Shown one piece after another: positions 37,043 to 48,138 of a DNA stretch of 64,000 nucleotides. The notes under the pieces were generated by a model. It worked only from the letters and a program-made list of their open reading frames with translations. It was not told where the DNA came from and made no database searches. The stretch comes from Endozoicomonas sp. G2_2 (GTDB lineage Bacteria > Pseudomonadota > Gammaproteobacteria > Nevskiales > Salinisphaeraceae): the NCBI RefSeq assembly GCF_017744135.1, contig NZ_JAGHQU010000009.1:115229-179228 (forward strand), in the 5' to 3' direction. Both the position numbers and the translations under genes were made by a program. The number at the start of each line of letters is the position of its first letter. Position 1 is the first letter of the stretch.

Positions 37043-38205
37043 CCCAGAACGGATGCGCTGATACTGCCGGGCATGGCCATCCCGCCGCCGTCCGACAGTC
37101 GGCCGAGCACGCGCAGGAATTGCTGGATCTCGTCGAGGGTGTTCTGCGGGCCGAGGCTGACACGAATCGCGCCCTGGGCCACGGCCGGATCGACGCCCAT
37201 GGCGAGCAGAACCGGGCTCGGTTCACCGGTGCCCGCGGCACAGGCCGAGCCGGACGAGACCGCAATATCCTCGCGATCCAGCAGCATGAGCAGGCCTTCG
37301 CCGTCATAGCCGGCCACCGCGAACTGGCAGGTGTTGGCCAGTCGTTCCGCATTGGCCGAGAAACGGGTGATGCCGGGCATTGCGTCGAGGCCGGTCTCGA
37401 GCTTGTCGCGCAGATCACGCATATGCGCGATCTCGGCGTCTCGGTCGGCCATGAGCCGTTTTGCCGCCGCGCCGAAGCCGACAATGCCGGCCACGTTATA
37501 GCTGCCCGAACGCAGGCCCTGTTCGTGGCCGCCGCCATGAACCAGTGGCGACATGTCCATCTGCTTGTCGACGACCAGCGCCCCGACGCCTTTCGGGCCC
37601 TGGATCTTGTGCGAAGACAGGCTCGCGCAATGGGCGCCGCTGGCGGCGAAATCGAAGCCGAGCTTGCCGACTGCCTGGACCGCGTCCGTATGCAGCCACG
37701 CGCCGGCCGCACGCACGACGGGCGCGATCGAATCCATATCCTGGATCACGCCGGTTTCGTTGTTGGCCACCATGATCGAAACGAGCGCCACGTCGCCACC
37801 GGCAAGCTGGCGTTCCAGGTCGGCCACATCGACCCGCCCTTCGCCATCGACTGCCAAACGGTCGATCTGCCAGCCGTCGCGTTCAAGCGCTTCCGCCGCA
37901 TCGGTTATCGCGGGATGCTCGATCGGCGATATCAGCATCCGACCCGGCCGGCGCAGGGCGGCCACGCCCTTGAGCGCCATGTTGTCGGCCTCGGTGCCCC
38001 CGCCGGTGAAGATGATCTGCGAGGGATGCGCGTTCACGCAATCGGCAACCAAACCACGAGCCTCGTCTACCGCGGCGCGCGCCTCGCGACCGGCGCGATG
38101 CAGCGACGACGCGTTGCCGTGGCGTTCGGTCAGCCACGGGCGCATCGCCTCGAACACATCGGGATGCATCGGCGTGGTTGCGTTGTGGTCGAAATAAATG
38201 CTCAT
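37039..38205 (-). CDS. iscS: cysteine desulfurase IscS/NifS
   Basis: A 388-residue PLP enzyme taking sulfur from cysteine for Fe-S and thiocofactor synthesis. Motifs: MSIYFDHNATTPMHPDVFEA, FTGGGTEADNMALKGV, VANNETGVIQDM, the PLP lysine in SLSSHKIQGPKGVGAL near residue 202, RSGSYNVAGIVG, and the active-site cysteine in VSSGSACAAGTGEPS near residue 325. Its start is typical of NifS-type members. Located downstream of cysE, an appropriate source of cysteine. iscR, which normally starts the isc operon, is absent between cysE and this gene (18 bases). Confidence 0.9.
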   Translation of the reverse strand: MSIYFDHNATTPMHPDVFEAMRPWLTERHGNASSLHRAGREARAAVDEARGLVADCVNAHPSQIIFTGGGTEADNMALKGVAALRRPGRMLISPIEHPAITDAAEALERDGWQIDRLAVDGEGRVDVADLERQLAGGDVALVSIMVANNETGVIQDMDSIAPVVRAAGAWLHTDAVQAVGKLGFDFAASGAHCASLSSHKIQGPKGVGALVVDKQMDMSPLVHGGGHEQGLRSGSYNVAGIVGFGAAAKRLMADRDAEIAHMRDLRDKLETGLDAMPGITRFSANAERLANTCQFAVAGYDGEGLLMLLDREDIAVSSGSACAAGTGEPSPVLLAMGVDPAVAQGAIRVSLGPQNTLDEIQQFLRVLGRLSDGGGMAMPGSISASVLG

Positions 38206-38223
38206 GGCGCGGGCTGGCCAGTA

Positions 38224-38949
38224 TCAGGCCTTGTCCGTCTGCTGTTCGCCCAGCTGCTCGCTCAAGCGCTTGGTCAACGCCTCGAGCTCGTCCTGGCGAC
38301 GTTCCAGCGAGTCGATATGATCGAGCATGGCGTCGATGCCGCTGGCCACCGGGTCGGGCATGTCCTGGGCTACGCCATACGTCGAGAAGCCGATGCGATC
38401 GGCGGTCTCGCGGCGCCGATCCTCGGGCGTGCCGTCCTTGCATTTGACCAGCTTGGCCGGCACGCCGACCGCGGTGCAGCCCGGCGGCACTTCCTTGACC
38501 ACCACCGCATTGGAGCCGATCCGGGCGCCGGCACCGACCGTGAACGGCCCGAGCACCTTGGCCCCGGCGCCCACGACCACGTCGTTGGCGAGCGTCGGAT
38601 GTCGCTTGCCGGGGTTCCAGCTCGTGCCGCCGAGCGTCACGCCCTGGTAGAGCGTCACGTCATCGCCAATTTCGGTGGTTTCGCCGATCACCACGCCGAA
38701 GCCGTGGTCGATGAAGAAACGCCGACCGATGGCCACCCCCGGATGGATCTCGATGCCGGTCACCCAGCGCGACAGGTGTGACACGAAACGCGCCACCCAT
38801 CGCAACCGGTGGGTCCAGCACCAGTGCGCGACCCGATGCCACCAGAGCGCGTGCAAACCCGGATAGGAAAAGATCACTTCCCAGACGCTGCGCGCGGCCG
38901 GATCGCGCTCGAAGATGGTCTGGATGTCCTCGCGCATGCGGGCGATCAT
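38224..38949 (-). CDS. cysE: serine O-acetyltransferase
   Basis: A 241-residue left-handed beta-helix enzyme making O-acetylserine for cysteine synthesis. The helical N-terminal region ([30 protein letters not shown]) precedes hexapeptide repeats and the active-site loop: [38 protein letters not shown], then [16 protein letters not shown]. The length is a little short of enteric CysE because the N-terminal domain is reduced, as in the NifP/CysE group linked to isc operons. AGGGGC precedes the ATG at 38949, supporting that start over the Met four codons later. Confidence 0.94.
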   Translation of the reverse strand: MIARMREDIQTIFERDPAARSVWEVIFSYPGLHALWWHRVAHWCWTHRLRWVARFVSHLSRWVTGIEIHPGVAIGRRFFIDHGFGVVIGETTEIGDDVTLYQGVTLGGTSWNPGKRHPTLANDVVVGAGAKVLGPFTVGAGARIGSNAVVVKEVPPGCTAVGVPAKLVKCKDGTPEDRRRETADRIGFSTYGVAQDMPDPVASGIDAMLDHIDSLERRQDELEALTKRLSEQLGEQQTDKA

Positions 38950-39114
38950 GTCGTGCCCCTGCGCACGGCCCGCACAGTGCGCTGCGCGGGTGATGGCGAA
39001 TCGTGCTGATTCATGCTGTTGTCCTCGCGCCGATCGGGCGTCTTTCGGTCAGTACTGCACTATTTCGGGTCTCGGGCGCCCGGATCAAGTCTTGTCGACC
39101 GGGCGCGATGCGGC

Positions 39115-39918
39115 TCAGCCCCGATCGGCGGACGAGTCGTCGGCATTCACGGCCCCGCGCAACGGCCGGCGACGCGGATCCAGCGCGCGCAGCGCGCCGC
39201 GCAGGATGTTGAGCTCGGTGCGATCCGGCGCGGCCCGATTGAACAACCGGCGTACGCGGCGCATGAGCACACCCGGGGCTTCGGGATCGAGAAAACCGCT
39301 GGCAACCAGCACGTCCTGCCAATGGCCGAACAGGCCCTCCATGTCGGCGGTGGACACCGGCTCGTGTGCCGGCGCCGCCTCGGGCGCGTCGCCGGCGGCC
39401 ATACGCAGTTCGTAGGCCACGACCTGCACGGCCGCGGCAAGATTCAGCGAACGATAGTCCGGGTTGGTCGGCACCTGCAGATGCAACTGGCACAGATCCA
39501 GTTCCGCGTTTTCGAGCCCGCTGCGCTCGCGGCCGAACACGAGCGCCACGGTCTGATCCTGTGCCACATCGATGGCGCGCATCGCTGCCGTTCGTGCGTC
39601 CACCATCGGCCAGTGGGTACTGCGCCGGCGCGCACTTGCCCCGATCGCCAGCGCGCAGTCGCCGATTGCGGCATCGAGCGTGTCGTAAACGCGCGCCGCC
39701 TCGAGTACGTCGTCGGCGCCGGACGCGCGGGCGCTGGCCTCGGGATCGGGATAACGCTCGGGTGCGACCAGCACCAGATCGTGCAGGCCCATCACCTTCA
39801 TCGCCCGCGCCGCGGCGCCGATGTTGCCCGGATGTTGAGCGCCAACGAGCACGATGCGCAGCCGCTCGAGCCGCGCTGCATCGAAGACCCTGTTTTCAGC
39901 CGTGGCTGGATCCGTCAT
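39115..39918 (-). CDS. trmJ: tRNA (cytidine/uridine-2'-O-)-methyltransferase TrmJ
   Basis: About 267 residues with the SPOUT (trefoil-knot) fold. It methylates position 32 of several tRNAs. Motifs: LRIVLVGAQHPGNIGAAARA, MKVMGLHDLVLVAPERYPDP, the SAM-site strand ALVFGRERSGLENAELDLC and YRSLNLAAAVQVVAYELRMA, plus a helical C-terminal extension used for RNA binding. The frame opens 5 codons earlier at 39933; 39918 has the slightly better upstream purine run. Divergent from suhB, the common gammaproteobacterial arrangement. Confidence 0.94.
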   Translation of the reverse strand: MTDPATAENRVFDAARLERLRIVLVGAQHPGNIGAAARAMKVMGLHDLVLVAPERYPDPEASARASGADDVLEAARVYDTLDAAIGDCALAIGASARRRSTHWPMVDARTAAMRAIDVAQDQTVALVFGRERSGLENAELDLCQLHLQVPTNPDYRSLNLAAAVQVVAYELRMAAGDAPEAAPAHEPVSTADMEGLFGHWQDVLVASGFLDPEAPGVLMRRVRRLFNRAAPDRTELNILRGALRALDPRRRPLRGAVNADDSSADRG

Positions 39919-40019
39919 CACCGGTTCTCGCATCGCATCAGGCGTGCAGATGGTACGCTACACGGCTTTTCATGGCTCGCCCGCGCGCCCAGCCGCCGGG
40001 GTTCGACAAGGATTCGCCG

Positions 40020-40811
40020 ATGCAACCGTTGACCAATATCGCCGTGACGGCCGCCCGCCGCGCCGGGGATGTGATCCTGGGCTATTACCGGCGTGGCGAT
40101 ACCGGCGAAGTGACCGCCAAGAGCGGCCGCAACGACTTCGTGACCGAGGCCGACCAGCGCGCCGAGAACGCGATCATCGACACCATCAGCCGTGTGTATC
40201 CCGACCATGCCTTCATGGCCGAGGAATCCGGCGAAAGCGGCGACTCCGAAACCGTGTGGATCATCGACCCGATCGACGGCACGGCGAACTTCATGGCGGG
40301 GATCCCGCATTTCTGTGTATCGATCGCCTGCCAGGTCAACGGCGTGATCGAACACGCGGTGATCTATGATCCGGTCAAGGACGAGCTGTTCACCGCCGAT
40401 CGCGGCGCCGGCGCGTCGCTCGACGGCAAGCGCATCCGCGTGACGCGCACCGTGCGCCTGCGTCAGGCCCTGCTGGCCACCGGCTTTGCCTATCGCAAGA
40501 AGCACGATATCGCCACCCACATGCCGGTGTTCAACCGTCTGCTGTCCGCCAGCGCGGACGTGCGCCGAGCCGGCTCGGCCGCCCTGGATCTGGCCTATGT
40601 GGCCGCCGGGCGACTCGACGGCTTCTGGGAAATGGGCCTGGCGCCCTGGGACATGGCGGCCGGCCTGCTGCTGGTGCGCGGCGCGGGCGGCATTGCGGGC
40701 GATATCAAGGATCAGGACCCGCTGCAGACCGGCAACGTGATCGCCGCCAACCCGAAGCTTTATCCGCAGTTGATCGAGAAGATCGAGCGGACGCCGCGCG
40801 GGGGTTCTTAG
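40020..40811 (+). CDS. suhB: inositol monophosphatase family protein SuhB
   Basis: A 263-residue Mg2+-dependent phosphatase, also a Nus-factor partner in rRNA antitermination in enteric bacteria. Metal-binding motifs are AEESGESGDSE near residue 66, WIIDPIDGTANFMAGI near residue 82-98, and LAPWDMAAGLLLVRGAGG near residue 212. Full length. The hairpin-array repeat begins 88 bases after its stop. Confidence 0.95.
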   Translation: MQPLTNIAVTAARRAGDVILGYYRRGDTGEVTAKSGRNDFVTEADQRAENAIIDTISRVYPDHAFMAEESGESGDSETVWIIDPIDGTANFMAGIPHFCVSIACQVNGVIEHAVIYDPVKDELFTADRGAGASLDGKRIRVTRTVRLRQALLATGFAYRKKHDIATHMPVFNRLLSASADVRRAGSAALDLAYVAAGRLDGFWEMGLAPWDMAAGLLLVRGAGGIAGDIKDQDPLQTGNVIAANPKLYPQLIEKIERTPRGGS

Positions 40812-40898
40812 ACAGAGCGCGGTCGAGAGCAGCCGCGCGGGTAGATTCGCTGATCTAGCCACCAGTCTTTCGGCACTCACGAGTTTGTCGGCCCTTTT

Positions 40899-41512
40899 GT
40901 TTCGCACTGCTGTGCGACTCACTTTCTTTTGCTTGTCCAAAAGAAAGTAAGCAAAGGAAAAAGACACCCGGGTTGCGCGCCGGCACTGTGTGCCGGTCCA
41001 CTGCGATGCTCGGTCCGAAGGGATGCGGCCAGAACTCGGATCGCTTTGGCGATCCTCAAACAGCTGGCCGCACCGGCGCAGTGCGCCGGACACCCTTCGG
41101 CCCTGCGCTTCTCGTCGCGCCACACGGGGGCCCAATACAGGCGCGGCCAAGCTAGCTAACGGTGTTGCAACAACTATGGAATAAGAGTTGAGCAGTTTAG
41201 CTGCGTTCCGGTCGGACTCGCCTTCGGCGTTGTCCGACGAAGATCTCTTCGCGATCTTGGCGAAGCGCAAGCGAGCCTGCCTTTGTCTGTATAGGGCCCC
41301 TTGGGCGCAGCGCCGAGCAGTGGAGGCCGAAAGAGAAAAAGACAGACGGATGTCTGAGTCGCGCGCAGCGCGGCGAGTTTCCGGCTGTCCTCTTTCGGCC
41401 GGAGCCGCGCAGGGCATCGGCGCAAAGCGCCGACGCAAGACAGGGTGTCTTTTGTTTTGGTGACTTTTATTTGGACAAGCAAATAAAAGTGACTCGCGCT
41501 GCAGCGCGAAAC
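40899..41512. repeat. 614-bp hairpin-array element, copy 2 (MITE-like)
   Basis: Homologous to 20834-21449 over its whole length, with blocks of identity (the first ~75 bases, the centre around GGATGCGGCCAGAACTCGG, the CAGTGGAGGCCGAAAGAG stretch) and diverged or indel-bearing parts between. Terminal 50-mers pair at 42 of 50 positions by hand alignment. In two stems the sequences differ from copy 1 but pairing is kept: 40980-40996 (CCGGCAC/GTGCCGG) and 41417-41433 (TCGGCGC/GCGCCGA). It lies between the convergent ends of suhB and secF. No shared ORF, so non-coding. Confidence 0.85.
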
Positions 41513-41638
41513 CTCAACTAGAAATCCACCTGCACCGTTGATTCAGAACTCGCGATACCGATCCACGAGTTTTCTAGCCTAGCCTTGCGTCGCAAGGCTG
41601 CGACGCAATCCGCACCGAGGCTGTGAACCGGCAGAAAG

Positions 41639-42580
41639 CTAGCGCGTAGCCCGCGCCGCCTTCTCCGCATCCTCTTCCTTGGGCGGAAACAGATCGTGAC
41701 TGTTGATATCCAGCCGCAGCGCCAGCGCACTGGCCACGAAGATCGATGAATAGGTACCGATCAGCACACCGATGAGCAGCGCGGTGGCAAAGCCGTGGAT
41801 GATCTCGCCGCCGAGAAAAAACAGCGCCAGCAGCGTAAGGATCGTGGTCCCCGAGGTCATCAACGTACGCGCCAGCGTCTGGTTGATCGACGCGTTGACC
41901 ACTTCGGCCGGCGTGGCCTTGCGCATGCGCCGGAAATTCTCGCGAATACGGTCGTAGACCACGATCGTGTCGTTGAGCGAGTAGCCGATCACCGCCAGCA
42001 ATGCGGCAAGCACGGTCAGATCGAAATCGAGGTGAAACAACGAGAACACGCCGAGCGTGATCAGTACGTCGTGCACGAGCGCTGTCACCGCGCCGGCGGC
42101 CAGCTTCCAGTGAAAGCGCACGATCACGTAGATCAGGATCGCGATCACCGTATAGAGCAGCGCCAGGCCGCCCTTGTTGACCAGTTCGTCGCCCACCTGC
42201 GGGCCGACGAACTCGACGCGCCGCAACTCGGCCTGGCTGTTCTGGCCCTGCAGCGCCTGCATGACCTGGGTGCTGACCTCGGAGCTTTCGGCGCCCTCTT
42301 CACTCGCCAAACGGATCATCACCGCGTCCGACGCACCGAAATGCTGGACCGTGGCATCCGGATAGCCGCCCTCGGCGAGCGCGCCGCGCACGTCCTCCAG
42401 CGGGACCGCGTCGGGATAGCCGACCTCGACCACCACGCCGCCGGTGAAGTCCACGCCGAAGGTGAGCTTCTCCATCGAGAACGACACGAACGTCACCAGT
42501 ACGAGCAGCGCCGAGAAGATCACGGCGTACTTGCCGTAACTGACGAAGTCGATCGATGTATTGGGCTTGATCAGGCGCAT
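41639..42580 (-). CDS. secF: protein translocase subunit SecF
   Basis: A 313-residue inner-membrane protein with six helices. The start MRLIKPNTSIDFVSYGKYAV is chosen at 42580; the frame opens 27 codons upstream inside secD's end. A periplasmic P1-like loop follows helix 1 (KLTFGVDFTGGVVVEVGYPD). The transport core contains AVIGYSLNDTIVVYDRIREN and a last helix FATALLIGVLIGTYSSIFVA. With SecD it uses the proton motive force to help pull proteins through SecYEG. 10 bases after secD. Confidence 0.97.
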   Translation of the reverse strand: MRLIKPNTSIDFVSYGKYAVIFSALLVLVTFVSFSMEKLTFGVDFTGGVVVEVGYPDAVPLEDVRGALAEGGYPDATVQHFGASDAVMIRLASEEGAESSEVSTQVMQALQGQNSQAELRRVEFVGPQVGDELVNKGGLALLYTVIAILIYVIVRFHWKLAAGAVTALVHDVLITLGVFSLFHLDFDLTVLAALLAVIGYSLNDTIVVYDRIRENFRRMRKATPAEVVNASINQTLARTLMTSGTTILTLLALFFLGGEIIHGFATALLIGVLIGTYSSIFVASALALRLDINSHDLFPPKEEDAEKAARATR

Positions 42581-42590
42581 GTCGGACGAC

Positions 42591-44444
42591 TCAGATGGAA
42601 AGGCTTTGCAGCCGGCGCTTGCGGCCGTAGACCAGATTGGCAATGGCGCGGGTGCCGACAATCGCGGTGAACATCGAGGTGATGATGCCCAGCGACAGCG
42701 TCACGGCGAAGCCCTTGATCGGCCCGGTACCGAAACCGAACAGCACCACCGCGGCTATCAGGGTCGTGACGTTGGCGTCGGCAATCGACGAGAACGCCTT
42801 GTCGTAACCGGCCTTGATCGCCGACTGCGGCGTGTTGCCGGCATCCAGCTCCTCGCGTATTCGCTCGAAGATCAGCACGTTGGCGTCCACCGCCATGCCC
42901 ACCGTCAATACGATGCCGGCGATGCCGGGCAGCGTGAGCGTGGCTTGCAGCAACGACAGCAGCGCGACGATCAGCACGAGATTCATGAACAGCGCGGCGT
43001 TGGCAAACAGCCCGAAGCCGCGGTAGTACACCACCATGAAGGCCACGACGAGCAGAAAGCCCACGATCACGGCCATGCGGCCCTGCTCGATGTTGTCGGC
43101 GCCCAGGCTCGGGCCGATGGTGCGTTCCTCGACGATGTTCACCGGCGCGGCCAGCGCACCCGCGCGCAGCAGCAGGGCCAGATCGTGCGCTTCGTTGCGT
43201 TCCAGGCCCGTGGTCTGGAAGCGCTTGCCGAAGGCGCTGCGAATGTTGGCCACGCTGATGACTTCCTCGACCCTCTTGCGCTCGCGGATCTCCTCGCCGT
43301 TCTCGTAGCGCGTCTCGATCTTGTTTTCGATGAACAGCACCGCCATCGGATCGCCCACGTGCGCCGAGGTGACGTCGAACATCTTGCTCGCCGCCTGGCC
43401 GTCGAGCGTCACGAACACCGCCGGGCTGCCCGACTGCTGATCGAAACCCGACGACGCATCGACGAGCTGATCGCCCGAAGCGATCACGTCCTGTTCGAGC
43501 AGGATCGGACGGCCTTCGCGGGTCTCGTAGAGTTCGGTGCCCGGGGGCGGCGTACCGCTGGACTGGGCCGCCTGCGCGTCCTTGCCCTGGGCGACGAGCC
43601 GGTATTCGAGTGTGGCCGTCTTGCCCAGAAGACGCTTGGCTTCGGCTGTGTCCTGGACGCCCGGCAGTTCGACGACGATGCGCGACTCGCCCTGGCGCTG
43701 CACCAGCGGCTCGGCGACACCGAGTTCGTTGACGCGATTGCGCAGGGTGGTCAGGTTCTGCTGCAGCGCAAAGTCGGTGATGCGCTGCTGCTCGGTTTCG
43801 TTGAGGGTCGCCACGAGCGCGTTGTCGCTGCCGGAGGCCGACCGGAAATCGAGCACGTCGAAGTCGCTGTTCAGCGCATCGCGCGCTTCACTCATGACTT
43901 CGGCGTTGGGGAACTGCAGCCACACGCTGTCGCCGTCGCGAGCCGCGCGGCTGTAGCGAATCGACTCGTCGCGCAGAAAGCGCGGAATATCGCGCGCGTA
44001 GCGATCGTAGGTCTCGTTGAAGACCGTTTCCATGTCCACTTCAAGCAGGAAGTGCACGCCACCGCGCAGATCCAGCCCCAGCGCCATCGGCTCGGCACCG
44101 ACCGCGCGCAGCCAGTCCGGCGTACTCGGCGCGAGGTTGAGCGCGATGGTGTAATCGTTGCCGAGCTGGCGCTTGAGCACGCCGGCCGCCTTGAGCTGGT
44201 CTTCCGTGCTCGCGTACAGCGCCAGCAGGCGCCCTTCCTCGAGCGTGACGCCCTCGGGCGCCACATCGGCGTCGCTCAGCGTGCGCTGCACACGCTGGAC
44301 CAGCGCCTGGCTGGCCGCGTCCCCGCTCGCCTGCGAGACCTGAACCGCCGGCTGCTCGCCGTACAGATTGGGCAACGCATATAGCACGCCCGCCGCAAGC
44401 ACGAACAGCAGCAGCAGGTATTTCCACAGTGGATAGCGATTCAT
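42591..44444 (-). CDS. secD: protein translocase subunit SecD
   Basis: A 617-residue inner-membrane protein. It starts MNRYPLWKYLLLLFVLAAGV (helix 1), then the large periplasmic P1 domain including GLDLRGGVHFLLEVDMETVF and the VVELPGVQDTAEAKRLLGKT strand. The C-terminal five helices contain GFLLVVAFMVVYYRGFGLFA, the TVGMAVDANVLIFERIREEL motif and a final GIITSMFTAIVGTRAIANLV. Normal length for gammaproteobacteria. Upstream of secF, downstream of yajC. Confidence 0.98.
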   Translation of the reverse strand: MNRYPLWKYLLLLFVLAAGVLYALPNLYGEQPAVQVSQASGDAASQALVQRVQRTLSDADVAPEGVTLEEGRLLALYASTEDQLKAAGVLKRQLGNDYTIALNLAPSTPDWLRAVGAEPMALGLDLRGGVHFLLEVDMETVFNETYDRYARDIPRFLRDESIRYSRAARDGDSVWLQFPNAEVMSEARDALNSDFDVLDFRSASGSDNALVATLNETEQQRITDFALQQNLTTLRNRVNELGVAEPLVQRQGESRIVVELPGVQDTAEAKRLLGKTATLEYRLVAQGKDAQAAQSSGTPPPGTELYETREGRPILLEQDVIASGDQLVDASSGFDQQSGSPAVFVTLDGQAASKMFDVTSAHVGDPMAVLFIENKIETRYENGEEIRERKRVEEVISVANIRSAFGKRFQTTGLERNEAHDLALLLRAGALAAPVNIVEERTIGPSLGADNIEQGRMAVIVGFLLVVAFMVVYYRGFGLFANAALFMNLVLIVALLSLLQATLTLPGIAGIVLTVGMAVDANVLIFERIREELDAGNTPQSAIKAGYDKAFSSIADANVTTLIAAVVLFGFGTGPIKGFAVTLSLGIITSMFTAIVGTRAIANLVYGRKRRLQSLSI

Positions 44445-44521
44445 AGGGCCCCGATCAACGATCTATGGTTCTGCCCGGCCGACACCTCGCCACGGGCCGG
44501 GCAGACCAGACGAGGATGCGC

Positions 44522-44851
44522 TTAAAGCGATTCCAGCGTGCCTTTGGGCACCACGCTGGCGACAGCGTTTTTCTGGATACGGATTTCGACGCCGTCCGAA
44601 ACCTCGACGACGATGAAGTTCTCACCGACCTGGCGAATCTTGCCGGCCACGCCGCCGGAGGTGACCACCTCGACGCCCTTCTCCAGGCTTTCGAGCAGCT
44701 TCTTGTGTTCCTTCTGGCGCTTCATCTGCGGCCGGATGATCATGAAATACATGAACACGAAGAACAGGCCGACCATGATCAGCGTCGGCATGATGCCGCC
44801 GCCTGCGGGCGCGCCGCCCTGCGCATAGGCCGGGGAAATCAGAAAATCCAT
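44522..44851 (-). CDS. yajC: preprotein translocase subunit YajC
   Basis: A 109-residue single-span protein. The N-terminus is MDFLISPAYAQGGAPAGGGI, then a transmembrane helix LIMVGLFFVFMYFMIIRPQM at about residues 20-42, then a small basic cytosolic domain (KKLLESLEKGVEVVTSGG, VEVSDGVEIRIQKNAVA). Associates with SecDF. Standard position between tgt and secD. Confidence 0.96.
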   Translation of the reverse strand: MDFLISPAYAQGGAPAGGGIMPTLIMVGLFFVFMYFMIIRPQMKRQKEHKKLLESLEKGVEVVTSGGVAGKIRQVGENFIVVEVSDGVEIRIQKNAVASVVPKGTLESL

Positions 44852-44943
44852 AGTTCGCCTCTTTCGATGACTGGTGGTTCAGGCGTGGAACAAGCCGCGT
44901 AGTATGCCACAGGCATTCGCGCCCCCGACGCACGTGTGCGCCG

Positions 44944-46146
<1,203 letters not shown>

Positions 46147-46230
46147 TCAAATTGAGTCGGCAGGCGTGCTACCCATACACTGCCGCTTTCGCCGCGCCGC
46201 ACCGGGCCTGCCGGCCCCAACGGGGAACAC

Positions 46231-47763
46231 ATGTTCATTGCTCGCACACCGGGCCGAAGCCAGCGTCGTGCTGGCCGGGCACCGGCCTCCTTGGCGTTAC
46301 TCGCCGTATCGGCCCTCGTTCTGGCCTCGTCGCTGCTCGCCAGCACGCCCGCGTTCGCCGCGCCCTATCTGAACTCGCTGCGCGAGCTGTCGCAACGCGC
46401 GGACGTGACCGCCCTGGTGATCCGTCTCGACGACATGTCGGTGATCGACCAGATCAACCCGGACCAGCGCCTCACGCCGGCCTCGGTCAGCAAGCTCTAT
46501 GCCGCGAGTGCCGCGCTCGAGCAGTTCGGGCCCGCGCATCGCTTCGTCAGCCGTTTCACCAGCCAGGGCAGCGTGTCCGGGCAGACGCTCAACGGCGATC
46601 TGGTCTTTCTCGGCGGCGGCGACCCGTCGCTGGACAATCCGCGCCTGTGGTCGCTGATCAACGGCCTGCGCGAACGCGGCATCACCCGCGTGAACGGTAA
46701 TCTGATCGTCGACGACGGCCTGTTCGGCAGCGTTCCCTGCCTCACCAAGGACCGCTGCGACGCCCAGAGCGTGGCCTCGCATGCCTATAGCGCGCCGCTG
46801 TCCTCGGCGGGGGTGAACTTCGCCACCATCCAGGCCAATGTCTATCCCGGCGCCCGTTCGGGAGACCCGGCCCGTGTCGCCCTGCATCCGATGGGGCTTT
46901 CCGGCTACACCATCGACAACGATGTCGCCACCGGGCTGCCGCATACCCGCCCCAGCCTGAGCGCCTGGCGCACCTACGACGGCGGCCGCTCGACCCTGCA
47001 TCTACGCGGCTCGCTGCCGCTGGGCACCGGCCCCTATGAAGTGCATCGCGCGGTGACCGGCCCGGCGACGGATACCGCCCGCGTGCTTCTGACCATGCTC
47101 GGCGATATGGGCATCAGCGTCAGCGGCAGCGCGCGAGTGCAGGCCAACGCCAGCGTTGGCGAGACCCTCGCAAGCGTCGAAAGCGACACCCTGGCCGAAC
47201 AGCTGATCCCGCTGATGGCCTATTCCAACAACTATATGGCCGACACGCTCACGCTCGGCCTGGCGGCAGACAGCGGCTACAACCGCCCGCTCACCCTGCC
47301 ACTGGCTTCGCAGGCGCTCGAAGCGCTGGCCGATCGCGCCCTGCGCGAGAACTTTCCGAGCAAGGCCGGCGCCGGCAGCGGCGCGGTGCTGGAAAGCGGC
47401 AGCGGCCTGGCCGTGAGCAACAAGCTCTCGGCGCGCGATCTGGTCGCCCTGCTGTCTTATATGTATCGCCAGCCGTCGCTGTTTCCGGCGTTCTACGGCA
47501 GCATTCCGGTGCCGCTGTCGGCGCCGTCGCGCACCCTCAAACAGGGCAATTTCGATTGGCTCACGCGTATCAACGCCAAGACCGGCACCCTCAGCGAGCC
47601 GGTCACCGTGCGCGCGCTGGCCGGCTATTTCCGGCTGCAGAGCGGCGGCTACGGCGCGTTTGCCTTCGTGATCAACGGCACGCGCTCGCGCCCGTCGCTG
47701 AGCTACCGGCAGACCGTGACCGCCTACCAGACCGACATGGAGTCGATTCTCGCCGACTATTGA
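46231..47763 (+). CDS. dacB: D-alanyl-D-alanine carboxypeptidase/endopeptidase (PBP4)
   Basis: A 510-residue periplasmic enzyme of the S13 family. An N-terminal signal sequence of about 43 residues ends near STPAFAAPYL. The SxxK motif is SVSKLYAAS near residue 88, SxN is SNNYMADTL near residue 330, and KTG is AKTGTLSEPVT near residue 450. The long insert between SxxK and SxN (LVFLGGGDPSLDNPRLWSLI, VNGNLIVDDGLFG) is family-typical. It trims or opens peptidoglycan cross-bridges. Monocistronic by context: tgt is divergent and the tRNA promoter follows. Confidence 0.93.
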   Translation: MFIARTPGRSQRRAGRAPASLALLAVSALVLASSLLASTPAFAAPYLNSLRELSQRADVTALVIRLDDMSVIDQINPDQRLTPASVSKLYAASAALEQFGPAHRFVSRFTSQGSVSGQTLNGDLVFLGGGDPSLDNPRLWSLINGLRERGITRVNGNLIVDDGLFGSVPCLTKDRCDAQSVASHAYSAPLSSAGVNFATIQANVYPGARSGDPARVALHPMGLSGYTIDNDVATGLPHTRPSLSAWRTYDGGRSTLHLRGSLPLGTGPYEVHRAVTGPATDTARVLLTMLGDMGISVSGSARVQANASVGETLASVESDTLAEQLIPLMAYSNNYMADTLTLGLAADSGYNRPLTLPLASQALEALADRALRENFPSKAGAGSGAVLESGSGLAVSNKLSARDLVALLSYMYRQPSLFPAFYGSIPVPLSAPSRTLKQGNFDWLTRINAKTGTLSEPVTVRALAGYFRLQSGGYGAFAFVINGTRSRPSLSYRQTVTAYQTDMESILADY

Positions 47764-47795
47764 TGCCGCCCGGCCTAGTTTTCAGCGGTAAAGCA

Positions 47796-47824
47796 TTGGT
47801 CGCACATCGTCACACCGGTATACT
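47796..47824 (+). promoter_or_regulatory. sigma-70 promoter of tRNA-Leu
   Basis: -35 TTGGTC (47796-47801), 17-base spacer, -10 TATACT (47819-47824), with the tRNA 5' end at 47840. The GCGCG just after the -10 resembles the GC-rich discriminator of stringently controlled stable-RNA promoters. Confidence 0.8.
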
Positions 47825-47839
47825 CCGGCGCGTTCACCT

Positions 47840-47926
47840 GCCCGGGTGGCGGAACTGGTAGACGCGCCGGACTCAAAATCCGGTTCTGGCAACAGAGTGC
47901 GAGTTCGATTCTCGCCCCGGGCACCA
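47840..47926 (+). tRNA. tRNA-Leu (anticodon CAA)
   Basis: Acceptor stem GCCCGGG/CCCGGGC pairs perfectly over 7 bases; discriminator A at 47923 and an encoded CCA at 47924-47926. Anticodon stem CCGGA/TCCGG with loop CTCAAAA gives anticodon CAA (reads UUG). A long variable arm and the TTCGATT T-loop make it a type II leucine tRNA. Confidence 0.96.
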
Positions 47927-48138
47927 TTTCTCGACCATGACATTGCGTTCGACTCCGAAGCGTTTGCGAGAAATGCCCCACCGCATTCGTATCGACGCCA
48001 TAGCGCTCAACGCGTCGGCGTTGGGCGGAATACGCGCTTGTAACGAAGACGAGCATTTGCGCCCAGAGCAATAAAACAAGAGCAATAAAACCTGTTCTCC
48101 CGCCTGAATGACGGCAGGACGAAACGCACGGTAGCCCC

